Of a stretch of 64,000 nt of DNA, positions 1 through 8,524 are shown in pieces. Source of the DNA: Zeimonas sp003577305 (lineage in GTDB: Bacteria > Pseudomonadota > Gammaproteobacteria > Burkholderiales > Burkholderiaceae_E); NCBI GenBank assembly GCA_030263385.1, contig SZOX01000005.1:62001-126000 (forward strand), written 5' to 3'. Numbering within the stretch: the stretch's first letter is position 1; every line of letters begins with the position of its first letter. The position numbers and the translations under genes are program-made. Under the pieces are notes generated by a model. The model was given only the letters and a program-made list of their open reading frames with translations, was not told where the DNA came from and made no database searches.

Positions 1-194
1 TCGCTTTCGGTGCGCACCTTCGAGAGCACGTTGCGCACGAGCTCCAGTTTTCCTTCGAGCACGGCCTGGTCCTGCTCCATCAGGTGTGCGTCGACCAGCC
101 GCCCGACGAAGTAGCCTCCGAAGAGGAGAACCGCGGTCGAAGCGATCGAGAAATACAGCGTGAGCAGGAACGTGATCGATCGCCGTTTTCGCAT
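1..194 (-). CDS. Sensor histidine kinase, N-terminal part (runs off the left edge)
   Basis: Reading leftwards from an ATG at 194, about 64 codons are open to the window edge. The start is a basic segment (MRKRR), then one hydrophobic membrane helix at roughly residues 7-28, then a charged, probably periplasmic stretch. This is the usual N-terminus of a membrane sensor kinase, although no catalytic domain lies in the window. The ATG overlaps the stop of the response regulator gene (ATGA), so the two are translationally coupled. The regulator is of the CusR/CzcR type, so a metal-sensing CusS/CzcS-like kinase is the likely identity. That is inferred from the partner, not seen in this fragment. 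Confidence 0.75.
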   Translation of the reverse strand, partial: MRKRRSITFLLTLYFSIASTAVLLFGGYFVGRLVDAHLMEQDQAVLEGKLELVRNVLSKVRTES

Positions 195-877
195 CAGGTT
201 TGCTCCGGCGCCTCGATCACGTAGCCCGTGCCACGCACAGTGTGGATCAGCTTCGGCTCGAAGTCGTCGTCGACCTTCGCACGCAGGCGGCGTACCGCCA
301 CCTCGATCACGTTCGTGTCGCTGTCGAAGTTCATGTCCCAGACCTGCGAGGCGATGAGCGAGCGCGGCAGGACTTCGCCCTGACGGCGCAGCAGCAGCTC
401 GAGCAGCGCGAATTCCTTCGCGGTGAGATCGATACGCTTGCCCGCTCGAACCACTCTGCGCCGCAGCAGGTCGAGCTCGAGATCGGCGACCTGCAATCGC
501 TGTTGCTCGCGCCCGAGCCCGCGTCGCAGCAGCGTCCGCACGCGCGCAAGCAATTCTGAAAATGCGAAGGGCTTGACGAGGTAATCGTCAGCGCCGAGTT
601 CCAGGCCTTTGACGCGATCGTCCACCTGGTCGCGGGCGGTGAGAAACAGTACGGGCATTGACCGGCCCTGCGCGCGGATGCGCCTGAGCACCTCCCAGCC
701 GTCCATTCCGGGCAGCATCACGTCGAGCACAACGAGGTCGTAGTCGTTTTGCGTCGCCAGATGCGCACCGTCGATGCCGTCGCGGGCCAAGTCCGCTACG
801 AATCCGGCTTCACTGAGTCCCTGCCGCAGATAGTCGCCCGTCTTTCGTTCGTCCTCGACGATGAGGATCTTCACCAT
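194..877 (-). CDS. Heavy-metal response regulator, OmpR/PhoB class (CusR/CzcR-like)
   Basis: The 227-residue protein has a receiver domain (acidic pocket E8/D9, phosphoacceptor D52, conserved K102) and a C-terminal winged helix ending in the typical VRGTGYVIEAP stretch. Length and sequence fit the heavy-metal regulators CusR, CopR, CzcR and IrlR. I chose the ATG at 877 because AGGGAGGAA sits just upstream and the protein then begins MVKILIVEDE as in the family; a longer frame upstream adds non-homologous residues. It is coupled to the sensor kinase gene. Upstream lies an ATTAC-N6-GTAAT dyad that could be its own binding site, then a decayed efflux gene on the other strand that was probably its target. 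Confidence 0.92.
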   Translation of the reverse strand: MVKILIVEDERKTGDYLRQGLSEAGFVADLARDGIDGAHLATQNDYDLVVLDVMLPGMDGWEVLRRIRAQGRSMPVLFLTARDQVDDRVKGLELGADDYLVKPFAFSELLARVRTLLRRGLGREQQRLQVADLELDLLRRRVVRAGKRIDLTAKEFALLELLLRRQGEVLPRSLIASQVWDMNFDSDTNVIEVAVRRLRAKVDDDFEPKLIHTVRGTGYVIEAPEQT

Positions 878-945
878 TTCCTCCCTCAGGTCCGATTCCC
901 CGATTGCAGCCAATTGTGCAGCCTGCTGCACGGGTTCGGCGCGTG

Positions 946-961
946 ATTACGAAGATGTAAT
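946..961. promoter_or_regulatory. Inverted repeat ATTAC-N6-GTAAT, candidate metal-regulator operator
   Basis: ATTAC (946-950) and GTAAT (957-961) form a perfect 5-bp inverted repeat with a 6-bp spacer. It lies between the response regulator gene (left) and the decayed outer-membrane efflux gene (right). Boxes of the TTAC...GTAA kind are known for CusR/CopR-type regulators. Assignment to this regulator is inferred from position and shape. Confidence 0.5.
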
Positions 962-1007
962 ACTGCGGTCAGGCCGTTGTCGGCTGCCCGTGGCCAACAT
1001 CGCGCCA

Positions 1008-1637
1008 TGCGATTTCCACGAATGGCGGCAACGAACCTGGAGCTGACGCTCTCGCTGGTGGCTTGGTCCCCGGGCGCTCGCGCGCAGTCGCTTGCCGGCG
1101 CGATCGAGCAGGCTTGGTTGCGTAACCTGCTCGCTTCGACCCTTGAAGTGCGCCAAGACGAAGCGCTCGCTAGCATCGACCTGCCCGACTGTCTCACGCC
1201 CGGTGAGCTCGCGGCGAGTCTTTCGGCGCAGGCGGACCGCTTCCATTGCGACGAGGGCGCGCAGAAACGGGAAATGGAGCTGGGCGTTCCGCTATGGGTT
1301 GCCGGGGCAGCGGGCGGCACGTCACGCCGAAGCGCGAAGTCTGTAGGAACAGGTGCATGCGCAACGCTCGCTGTCGCTTCTGATGCTTGCGGGCGAAGTG
1401 TGCATGCGATGGTGGGCGCTGGCTGTCGCGCGAACCGCCCGCGACCTCGCGCGCGACGAGCGCCTCGCGGCCGAGGCCGGGCTGTGCAGGCACAGGCGCT
1501 TGTGCAGGCGCAGGAAGTGAGCCTTCGAGCGATCACCGGAGTCGAAGTGCCGCCGGTCCTCGAGGGTGAAGCCGTCACCTTGCAGTCCATCGCACTTGTT
1601 CTTCCAGCTCGTGAGCCGTTGCTAACGGCGGGGCTGG
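1008..1637 (+). pseudogene. Decayed CzcC/TolC-type outer-membrane efflux protein gene
   Basis: Fragments of a heavy-metal RND outer-membrane factor are spread over different frames. From 1008 one frame gives a signal-peptide-like start, then SLAGAIEQAWLRN and MELGVPLW. Near 1293 the match moves to another frame (LPGQRAARHAEARSL, then after a stop AGEVCMRWWALAVARTARDL). Near 1520 it returns to the first frame (RAITGVEVPPVLEGEA). These are the expected order and motifs of CzcC-family proteins, but frameshifts and in-frame stops break the gene. Only the N-terminal half is recognisable; it then runs into an IstB remnant. Divergent placement beside a CzcR-like regulator supports the identity. No czcB or czcA follows. 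Confidence 0.7.
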
Positions 1638-1816
1638 ATGCTGGTGACCGGCAACCGCCCGGTGACCGAGTGGGGGACGTGTTCGAGGATGCCGACATCG
1701 CTACCGCGATCCCGATCGACTGCTGCATCACAGCCACGTCGTCACGATCCGCGGCGCCAGCTACCGGCTGCGCACGAACGGCGCGCTGGCCTGGTTCAAC
1801 AGGCCAGCGCGCTAAC
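1637..1816 (+). pseudogene. Remnant of an IS21-family IstB helper ATPase
   Basis: Read across two frameshifts, this stretch encodes the C-terminal end of an IstB-like protein: VTGNRPVTEWG, then FEDADIATAI, then HHSHVVTIRGASYRL, ending at a TAA. These match the segment after the AAA+ core in IstB. One frame change lies near 1674 (after GTEWG-like codons) and another near 1712. No istA or clear terminal inverted repeats were found. It abuts the decayed efflux gene, so an IS21-type insertion followed by deletion is the simplest explanation for that gene's truncation (inference). Confidence 0.65.
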
Positions 1817-1890
1817 GACATCGACGATCAACTGATCATCAACCGCGGGGCAGCACTCGATGTCGTCGGGGCGTCAGTTCTGGATGTCGC

Positions 1891-2799
1891 TTGACACTTA
1901 GATTGCTCCGCTATTTCGTCGCTGTCGCAGAAGAGCTGCATCTCGCCCGTGCGGCCGACCGCCTCGGCATCGAGCAATCTCCCGTATCGCGGGCAATGCG
2001 CGACCTCGAACGTCTGCTGGGCGTCTCATTGTTCGACCGCAGTGCCCGGCAGACGCGGCTGACTTGGGCCGGCCAAGTGCTGCTGGGCGAAGCTCGGCGC
2101 GTGTTGGCAACCGTGGACCAAGCGGTTCAAGCTACCAAGGCTGCAGCGCAGGGCTACCAGAGCTATTTGCGCATCGCCATCTGCGACAGCCTTGCCCAGC
2201 CACGCATCGCCTCATTACTGGCGCGCAGCCGCGAGGAAGAACCTGAATTGGGGATTCGGGTCTTTGAGCTGCCGTTCTCGCGGCAGCTCAAGGGCCTGCA
2301 CGACGACCTGCTGGATGTCGGCTTCGCCCTGTCGGATGCGGTCAACGGAGGGCTGAGCGCCGAGCCTGCCTGGAGCGATCCGCTATCGGTGATCGTGCCG
2401 ACACGCCATCCGCTGCTCGCGTATGCACAGGTCAAGTTGGAAGACGCCTTGAAGTTTCCGCTGGTGCTGTGTCACCCGGATGCGGCGTCAGGCTGCCATG
2501 ACCAGATTCAGGCACTGCTCGACGGCGCAGCCATAACGCCCAAGGTGGCCGACCACGTGACGAGCCTTGGCGTGATGCTCACGCTGGTGGGAGCCGGTTA
2601 TGGTATCGGCTTTGCCATCGGCGCACAGGTGCAGACTTGGCAGCGGCCCGACATTGCGATACGCCCGCTGGCGGGCATCACGCCCACGCTGACGACCTAC
2701 CTGCTGCGCCGGCAGAGCGAGCCCTCGGAACCGACGAAGCGGTTCGTGCAGCGAGCCCGGGAGTTGTTCCAACCGCAAGGTGATGCGCACGCTCCTTGA
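1891..2799 (+). CDS. LysR-family transcriptional regulator
   Basis: The 302-residue protein has an N-terminal winged HTH (LRYFVAVAEELHLARAADRLG, followed by QSPVSRAMRDLERLLG) and a LysR substrate-binding domain to about residue 290. Target genes cannot be assigned: it follows pseudogene debris and is followed by a hairpin. The start is uncertain. I used a TTG at 1891 because the protein then begins MTLRLLRYFVAV like its relatives, but no good ribosome binding site precedes it, and the 5' end may have been altered by the upstream rearrangement. Base composition is visibly less GC-rich than the neighbours, which suggests a different origin. Confidence 0.85.
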   Translation: MTLRLLRYFVAVAEELHLARAADRLGIEQSPVSRAMRDLERLLGVSLFDRSARQTRLTWAGQVLLGEARRVLATVDQAVQATKAAAQGYQSYLRIAICDSLAQPRIASLLARSREEEPELGIRVFELPFSRQLKGLHDDLLDVGFALSDAVNGGLSAEPAWSDPLSVIVPTRHPLLAYAQVKLEDALKFPLVLCHPDAASGCHDQIQALLDGAAITPKVADHVTSLGVMLTLVGAGYGIGFAIGAQVQTWQRPDIAIRPLAGITPTLTTYLLRRQSEPSEPTKRFVQRARELFQPQGDAHAP

Positions 2800-2910
2800 T
2801 CTGCATCGGTCCAGGTACATTGGCTGTTGGCAGCCGTCTCCGGCTCTGGGTGGACTTATCTGGTCCGTCACGTTGACCGACTTGGATTTTTGAGTCCAGA
2901 ATAGAGGCCT

Positions 2911-2932
2911 TCTTGGGGAGCTGACCCCAAGA
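2911..2932. terminator. 8-bp hairpin downstream of the LysR gene
   Basis: TCTTGGGG (2911-2918) and CCCCAAGA (2925-2932) form a perfect 8-bp stem with a 6-nt loop, about 110 nt after the LysR stop. The following AATTCTTTGTT is only moderately T-rich. It may be a weak rightward terminator or a mobile-element end. A 10-bp palindrome GTTGATCAAC follows at 2941-2950. Confidence 0.4.
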
Positions 2933-2996
2933 AATTCTTTGTTGATCAACCGGTTGGGTTGTGGGTGCTGTTCCCTTCGCCCGCTCCAGCGCCTCC

Positions 2997-3503
2997 TCAG
3001 CTCCGCGCCAGCCCGGCCGCCAGGCCGAATCCCGCGTTGTAGAAAGCGTGCATCGCGATCGCGGGCCAGACGCTGCCGAAGCGCTCGCGCAGGTGCCCGA
3101 ACACCAGCGAAGGCGCGGCCACCGCCAGCGCCCAGCCAGGCGGCTGGGCGATCAGGTGCATCGCCGCGAATCCGATCGTCGTGAGCAGGTTGGCCAGCGT
3201 CAACGGGCCGAGCCGGCGCCCGCCGGTGAGCCTGAGCAACTGCCCCTGCAGCACGCCGCGGAACACCAGCTCCTCGATCGCAGGCTGGATCACGATCAGC
3301 GAGAGCCAGCCGATCCAGTGGGCGGGCGCCGCGATCCGCTCGCCGAACGCGATCCCCAGCACCACCCACACCGGCAGTGCCGCGAGTGCGGCGACCGCGA
3401 GGTGCGCGTCCGCAGGCCAGCCGAGCATCGGCGGGCGCGGTCGCCCGAGCCCGCATTCCTGTGCGAGGGTGGGGTGTTCGCGCCGCAGTGTCGGGTCGGG
3501 CAT
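2997..3503 (-). CDS. CPBP-family intramembrane protease-like protein
   Basis: The 168-residue membrane protein carries the CPBP (Abi/Rce1-like) motifs: EE-x3-R (E77, E78, R82 in EELVFRG), a histidine in FAAMHL (H116), and a late H-x3-N (H152, N156). These are the catalytic residues of glutamic-type intramembrane proteases. Three to four hydrophobic segments surround them. The start at 3503 is preferred because a strong leftward terminator lies just upstream (3538-3572), inside any longer frame. The arrangement resembles small CPBP proteins linked to C-terminal sorting systems, but no sorted substrate is seen nearby. Substrate unknown. Confidence 0.75.
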   Translation of the reverse strand: MPDPTLRREHPTLAQECGLGRPRPPMLGWPADAHLAVAALAALPVWVVLGIAFGERIAAPAHWIGWLSLIVIQPAIEELVFRGVLQGQLLRLTGGRRLGPLTLANLLTTIGFAAMHLIAQPPGWALAVAAPSLVFGHLRERFGSVWPAIAMHAFYNAGFGLAAGLARS

Positions 3504-3537
3504 GGAACGGATGATCGCACTCGTGGCGTGCAGACGG

Positions 3538-3572
3538 AAAAAAGGGCGCTCGCCGTTTCCGGCTCGCGCCCT
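3538..3572 (-). terminator. Strong leftward intrinsic terminator with GAAA loop
   Basis: On the minus strand the order is AGGGCGC, GA, GCCG, loop GAAA, CGGC, GA, GCGCCCT, then a run of T. The 7-bp outer and 4-bp inner stems are joined by tandem G-A mismatches and capped by a GNRA tetraloop. It stands about 35 nt upstream of the CPBP start, with no recognised leftward gene feeding into it. It could be an attenuator or the end of a small RNA. Confidence 0.75.
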
Positions 3573-3576
3573 GTGG

Positions 3577-3602
3577 CCGGCGGGATCCGCGGATCCCGCC
3601 GG
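3577..3602. repeat. Perfect 26-bp palindrome
   Basis: The 26 bases at 3577-3602 (starting CCGGCGGGATCC) read the same on both strands, giving two 13-base arms with no loop. It sits 4 bp from the leftward terminator, in the roughly 310-bp stretch between the CPBP gene and the deacetylase gene. Apart from these two structures I see nothing coding in that stretch. Confidence 0.7.
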
Positions 3603-3813
3603 AGCAGAGGCTTCGCTCGGCCGCGGCGCGCGCTCATCCACCGCAGTTCCGGCCGATCCTCCGACCGGCGGGGGGCGAGCGTAGTTGCCGCGCGACAGCG
3701 CGCCACGACCAGGATCGCCGGCGCCGGGTTTCGCGTCCCGAATGCGCGAGCGTCGCCTTCGGGTTCGGTGGGGATCGGCCGGCTGCGTTACAGTGCAAGT
3801 GGAGGAGCCGAGC

Positions 3814-4740
3814 GTGAACGTCGCCTACATCACCCATCCGAGCTTCATGCGCCACGAGATGGGCTCGCATCACCCGGAATGCCCGGAGCGGCTGACAGCG
3901 ATTTCCGATCGGCTGCTCCTGCGCGGGGTTCTCGACCTGATGGACACGCTCGAGGCGCCCGAGGCCACTTTCGAGCAACTCGACCGGGCGCACGACATGC
4001 GCCTGTACTACGAGTTGAAGGCGGCCGCGCCGTCCGAGGGCTACGTGAGCGTCGATCCCGATACCGCGATGAATCCGCACACCTGGACCGCGGCGCTGCA
4101 CGCCGCGGGCGCACTGGTACTGGCCACCGAAGTCGTGGCGCGCGGCGACTACCGGCGCGCTTTCTGCGCGGTGCGACCGCCGGGCCACCATGCCACCAGC
4201 GACCGGGCGATGGGCTTCTGCTTCTTCAACAACGTGGCGGTCGGCATCCGCCACGCCACCGCGGCGCTGGGCATGGAGCGCGTGGCGCTGATCGATTTCG
4301 ACGTGCACCACGGCAACGGCAGCGAGGAGATCCTGGCCGGCGACGAGCAGGTGCTGATGGTCTCGACGTTCCAGACGCAGCTCTATCCGTTCAACGGTGA
4401 AGAGGCGCGCGGCGCCAACATGTGCAACGTCGGGCTGCCCCCCTACAGCGACGGCGCGGCGCTGCGCGCGGCGGTGACCGAACGCTGGCTGCCGGCGCTG
4501 CGCGAGTTCCGGCCGCAGATGCTGTTCGTGTCCGCCGGCTTCGACGCGCACCGCGAGGACGACATGAGCCACCTCGGCTGGCGCGACGAAGACTACGCGT
4601 GGGTGAGTCGCGAGATCGTCCGTTTCGCCGACGAGATGTGCGAGGGCCGGATCGTCTCCGCGCTCGAAGGTGGCTACCACGTGCCCTCGCTGGCGCGCGC
4701 CGTCGAACTGCACCTGCGGGCCTTGCTCGACCTCGACTGA
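3814..4740 (+). CDS. Histone deacetylase-family (class II-like) amide hydrolase
   Basis: The 308-residue protein has the arginase/deacetylase signatures: HPECPERL near the N-terminus, RPPGHHA (H125/H126), the metal-binding DFDVHHGNG (D161, D163, H165), a later SAGFDAH, and the catalytic-tyrosine segment LEGGYH. It matches bacterial deacetylases of the acetoin-utilisation/HDAH group, which remove acyl groups from lysines or from amide substrates such as acetylpolyamines. The GTG at 3814 is chosen because GGAGGAG lies 8 nt upstream and the next codons give the family start NVAYITHP. A Pat-type acetyltransferase gene starts 16 nt downstream, so a lysine (de)acetylation pair is likely. The substrate itself is not shown by sequence. 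Confidence 0.92.
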   Translation: MNVAYITHPSFMRHEMGSHHPECPERLTAISDRLLLRGVLDLMDTLEAPEATFEQLDRAHDMRLYYELKAAAPSEGYVSVDPDTAMNPHTWTAALHAAGALVLATEVVARGDYRRAFCAVRPPGHHATSDRAMGFCFFNNVAVGIRHATAALGMERVALIDFDVHHGNGSEEILAGDEQVLMVSTFQTQLYPFNGEEARGANMCNVGLPPYSDGAALRAAVTERWLPALREFRPQMLFVSAGFDAHREDDMSHLGWRDEDYAWVSREIVRFADEMCEGRIVSALEGGYHVPSLARAVELHLRALLDLD

Positions 4741-4755
4741 CGCGCGGGCCCGGCG

Positions 4756-7486
4756 ATGCAGCACCTGCACGAGCTGGCCGCACTCTTCGACCCCGCCACC
4801 GTGGTGCTGCTGGTCGAGCCGGGCGAGCTGCCCGGCTGGATCGGCGAACTGGCGCGACAGCTGGACGAGGCGAAAGTGCAGGCGCGGCGCGTGGTGCTCG
4901 GCGAGGCCCCGGCCGGCGCGGGCTCCGGCGGCATTCGCAGTGCCGGGGGTGCAGAGGGCGTCAAGAGTGCAGAGGGCGCCGAAGACGTGCCGCCGTGCTG
5001 CGACCTCGCGCTGATCGCGGTCGGCGCCGAGCGCGAGGAGCAGGCGCTGCGAACGGCCGCCGCATTGCGCGTGCGCTGCGCGGTGCTGCTGTCGCCGCAC
5101 GCGACGCCCGAACGCTCGCGCGAGCTCGCAGCGATCGCCCGCAAGGCGCGCATCCGGCTGCTCGGGCCGGCGACCATGGGGTTCGTGCGGCCGCCGCGCC
5201 GACTGAACGCCGGTCGCATGGGCGCGATGCCGCCCGCGGGCAACGTTGCGCTTGTGTCGCAGTCGGGGGTGCTCAACGCTGCCGTGCTCGACTGGGCGGG
5301 AGACAGCGCGATCGGCTTCTCGCTGGCCGTTTCGCTCGGCGCCGAGGTCGACGTCGATGTCGCGCAGGTGCTCGACTTCCTCGCGAGCGACCCGGCGACC
5401 CGCGCGGTGGTCGTCTATCTCGAGGCGGTGCGCGATTCGCGCAGCTTCATGAGCGCGTTGCGCGCGCTGGCCACGGTGAAGCCGGTGGTCGTGCTCAAGG
5501 GAGGGCGCGACCACGCCGCCCGGCCCGGCGCGCGCACGCATTCAGGCGCGATCGTGGCCGGTGACGCCGTCTACACCGCGGCGCTGCGCCGCGCGGGCGT
5601 CGTGCAGGTGCGCCTGTTCACGCAACTGTTCACCGCGGTGCGCTATCTCGCGTCGCGCAACTGGCCGATCGGCAAGCGGCTCGCGGTGATCTCCAACGGC
5701 AACGGCCCGGCGGTGCTGGCGGCCGACCAGGCCTTCTTCCAGGGCATACGCCTGGCGCCGTTCACGCCGCCGACCGCCCGCCGGCTCGGCGATGCGCTGC
5801 CGGGCGTGGAGATCGTGAACCCGCTGAACCTGGGCATGGCAGCCGGCGCCGACGCGTACGCGGCGGCGATCGAATCGATCGCCTACGACCCCGAGTGCGA
5901 CGCGATGCTGGCGATGATGACTCCGTACGCCGGCGTGCCGGCCGAGGCGATCACCGATCGCGTCGCGACGATTGCGCGCACGCTGGTCAAGCCGCTGTTC
6001 GCCTGCTGGCTGGGCGACAGCTCCGCACGCGCGTTGCGCGCTCGCCTGGACGCGGCCGGCGTGCCGGTGTTTCGCACCCCGGAGGCGGCGGTAGACGCGT
6101 TCTCGACCGTCGTCACCTACTACCAGAACCAGCTGCTCTCGCAGCAGGTGCCCACCTCGTTGTCGGCGATGACTCCGCCCGACCTCGACGCGGCGCGCCG
6201 CGTGATCGACGAGGCGCTGGCCGCCGGACGCGAGTCGCTGACCGAGCTGGAGTCGAAGGCGTTGCTCGAGGCCTTCCGCGTGCCGGTGAACCGCACCGTA
6301 CTGGCGCGCGACGCGGAGGAGGCGGCGACGCTTGCCGCGCAGATCGGTTTTCCGGTGGCGATGAAGATCAGCTCGGCCGACGTGGCGCACAAGAGCGACG
6401 TCGGCGGCGTGGTGCTGAACGTGCGCAATGCCGGGGAAGCGAGGAGCCAGTACGTCGCGATCATCGATGCAGTGCGCGCGGCGCGGCCCGACGCGCGGCT
6501 CGACGGCGTGACGCTGCAGGCGATGAAGTCGGGGCGCCACGGGCGCGAGCTCTACGTGGGCGTGTTCCGCGACCGGCTCTTCGGTCCGGTGATCGCTTTC
6601 GGCACCGGCGGCACGCGGGTGGAGGTGGTGCGCGACACCACGCTCGAGTTGCCGCCGCTGAACGGTTTTCTCGCGCGCAGCATGATCGCGCGCACCCGTG
6701 TCGCGCAGACGCTGGGCGAATTCCGCGGCGCGCCGCCGATCGACGTCGAGGCGCTGGTGCGGTTGCTGGTGCGCGTGTCCGAAATGGTGTGCGAACTGCC
6801 GCAGATCGCCGAGATGGACATCAACCCGATCATCGCCGAGGGCGGCGATGTGGTGGCGGTCGACGGCCGGGTCGTGATCGATCGCGAGACGCCGCGCACC
6901 TGGCTGCCCGGACAGGCGGCGGCCGGCGCGCGCCACGGGCACATGGCGATCATGCCCTACCCGGCCCACATGGTGGGCGAGCGCGCGCTGCGCGACGGGC
7001 GCTGGTACACGATCCGGCCGATCCGCGCCGAGGACGGCACGCGGCTGCAGCGCTTCGTGCGCGGACTCTCGGAGCAGTCGCGCTACTTCCGCTTCATCTC
7101 GACGCTCACCGAACTCACGCCACAGATGCTCGCGCGCTACACGCAGATCGACTACGACCGCGAACTGGCGCTGGTGGCCACGATCGCCCCCGGCGATCCG
7201 CAGGCCGAGGACGGCGACGAGACCATCATCGGCGTGGTGCGCTACCTGCTCAACCCCGACCGCGAGACCTGCGAGTTCGCGATCGCGATCGCCGACCGCT
7301 TCCACGGACAGGGGCTGGGCACGACGCTGATGCTGTCGATCGTCGACGCGGCGCGCGACAAGGGCCTGAAGCGCATCGACGGCTACGTGCTCGCGATCAA
7401 TGCACCGATGATCGGCCTGATGCGCGCGCTCGGCTTTCGCATCGAGACCGACGAGGACGACCCTGCACTCAAGCGCGTCTGGAGAC

Positions 7487-7497
<11 letters not shown>
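4756..7497 (+). CDS. Pat-like protein acetyltransferase (NDP-forming acyl-CoA synthetase-like plus GNAT)
   Basis: The 913-residue protein has the order seen in PatZ/Pfka-type enzymes. It starts with a CoA-binding domain (to about 130) and ligase-CoA domains (SQSGVLNAAVLDWA near 175, the NGNGPA region near 320). An ATP-grasp domain follows (SKALLEAFRVPVNRT at about 500-700) and a C-terminal GNAT domain (about 750-900, with HGQGLGTTL as the acetyl-CoA loop). Such proteins acetylate lysines of metabolic enzymes such as acetyl-CoA synthetase. The synthetase part is often non-catalytic and regulatory. A short low-complexity insertion (around residues 55-75) repeats a GAEGVKSAEG-like unit. It follows the deacetylase gene closely and overlaps the 3' end of fbp by 11 bp, tail to tail. 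Confidence 0.9.
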
Positions 7498-8500
<1,003 letters not shown>

Positions 8501-8524
8501 GGGGGTTCTCCTGTTGCCCGAAAC

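Noticed and set aside
2941..2950. GTTGATCAAC as an FNR box
   Set aside because: The half-sites TTGA and TCAA have no 6-bp spacer, so it cannot be a standard FNR-family site.
3504..3641. Longer N-terminus for the CPBP-family protein
   Set aside because: The extension runs through a strong terminator hairpin and is not hydrophobic.
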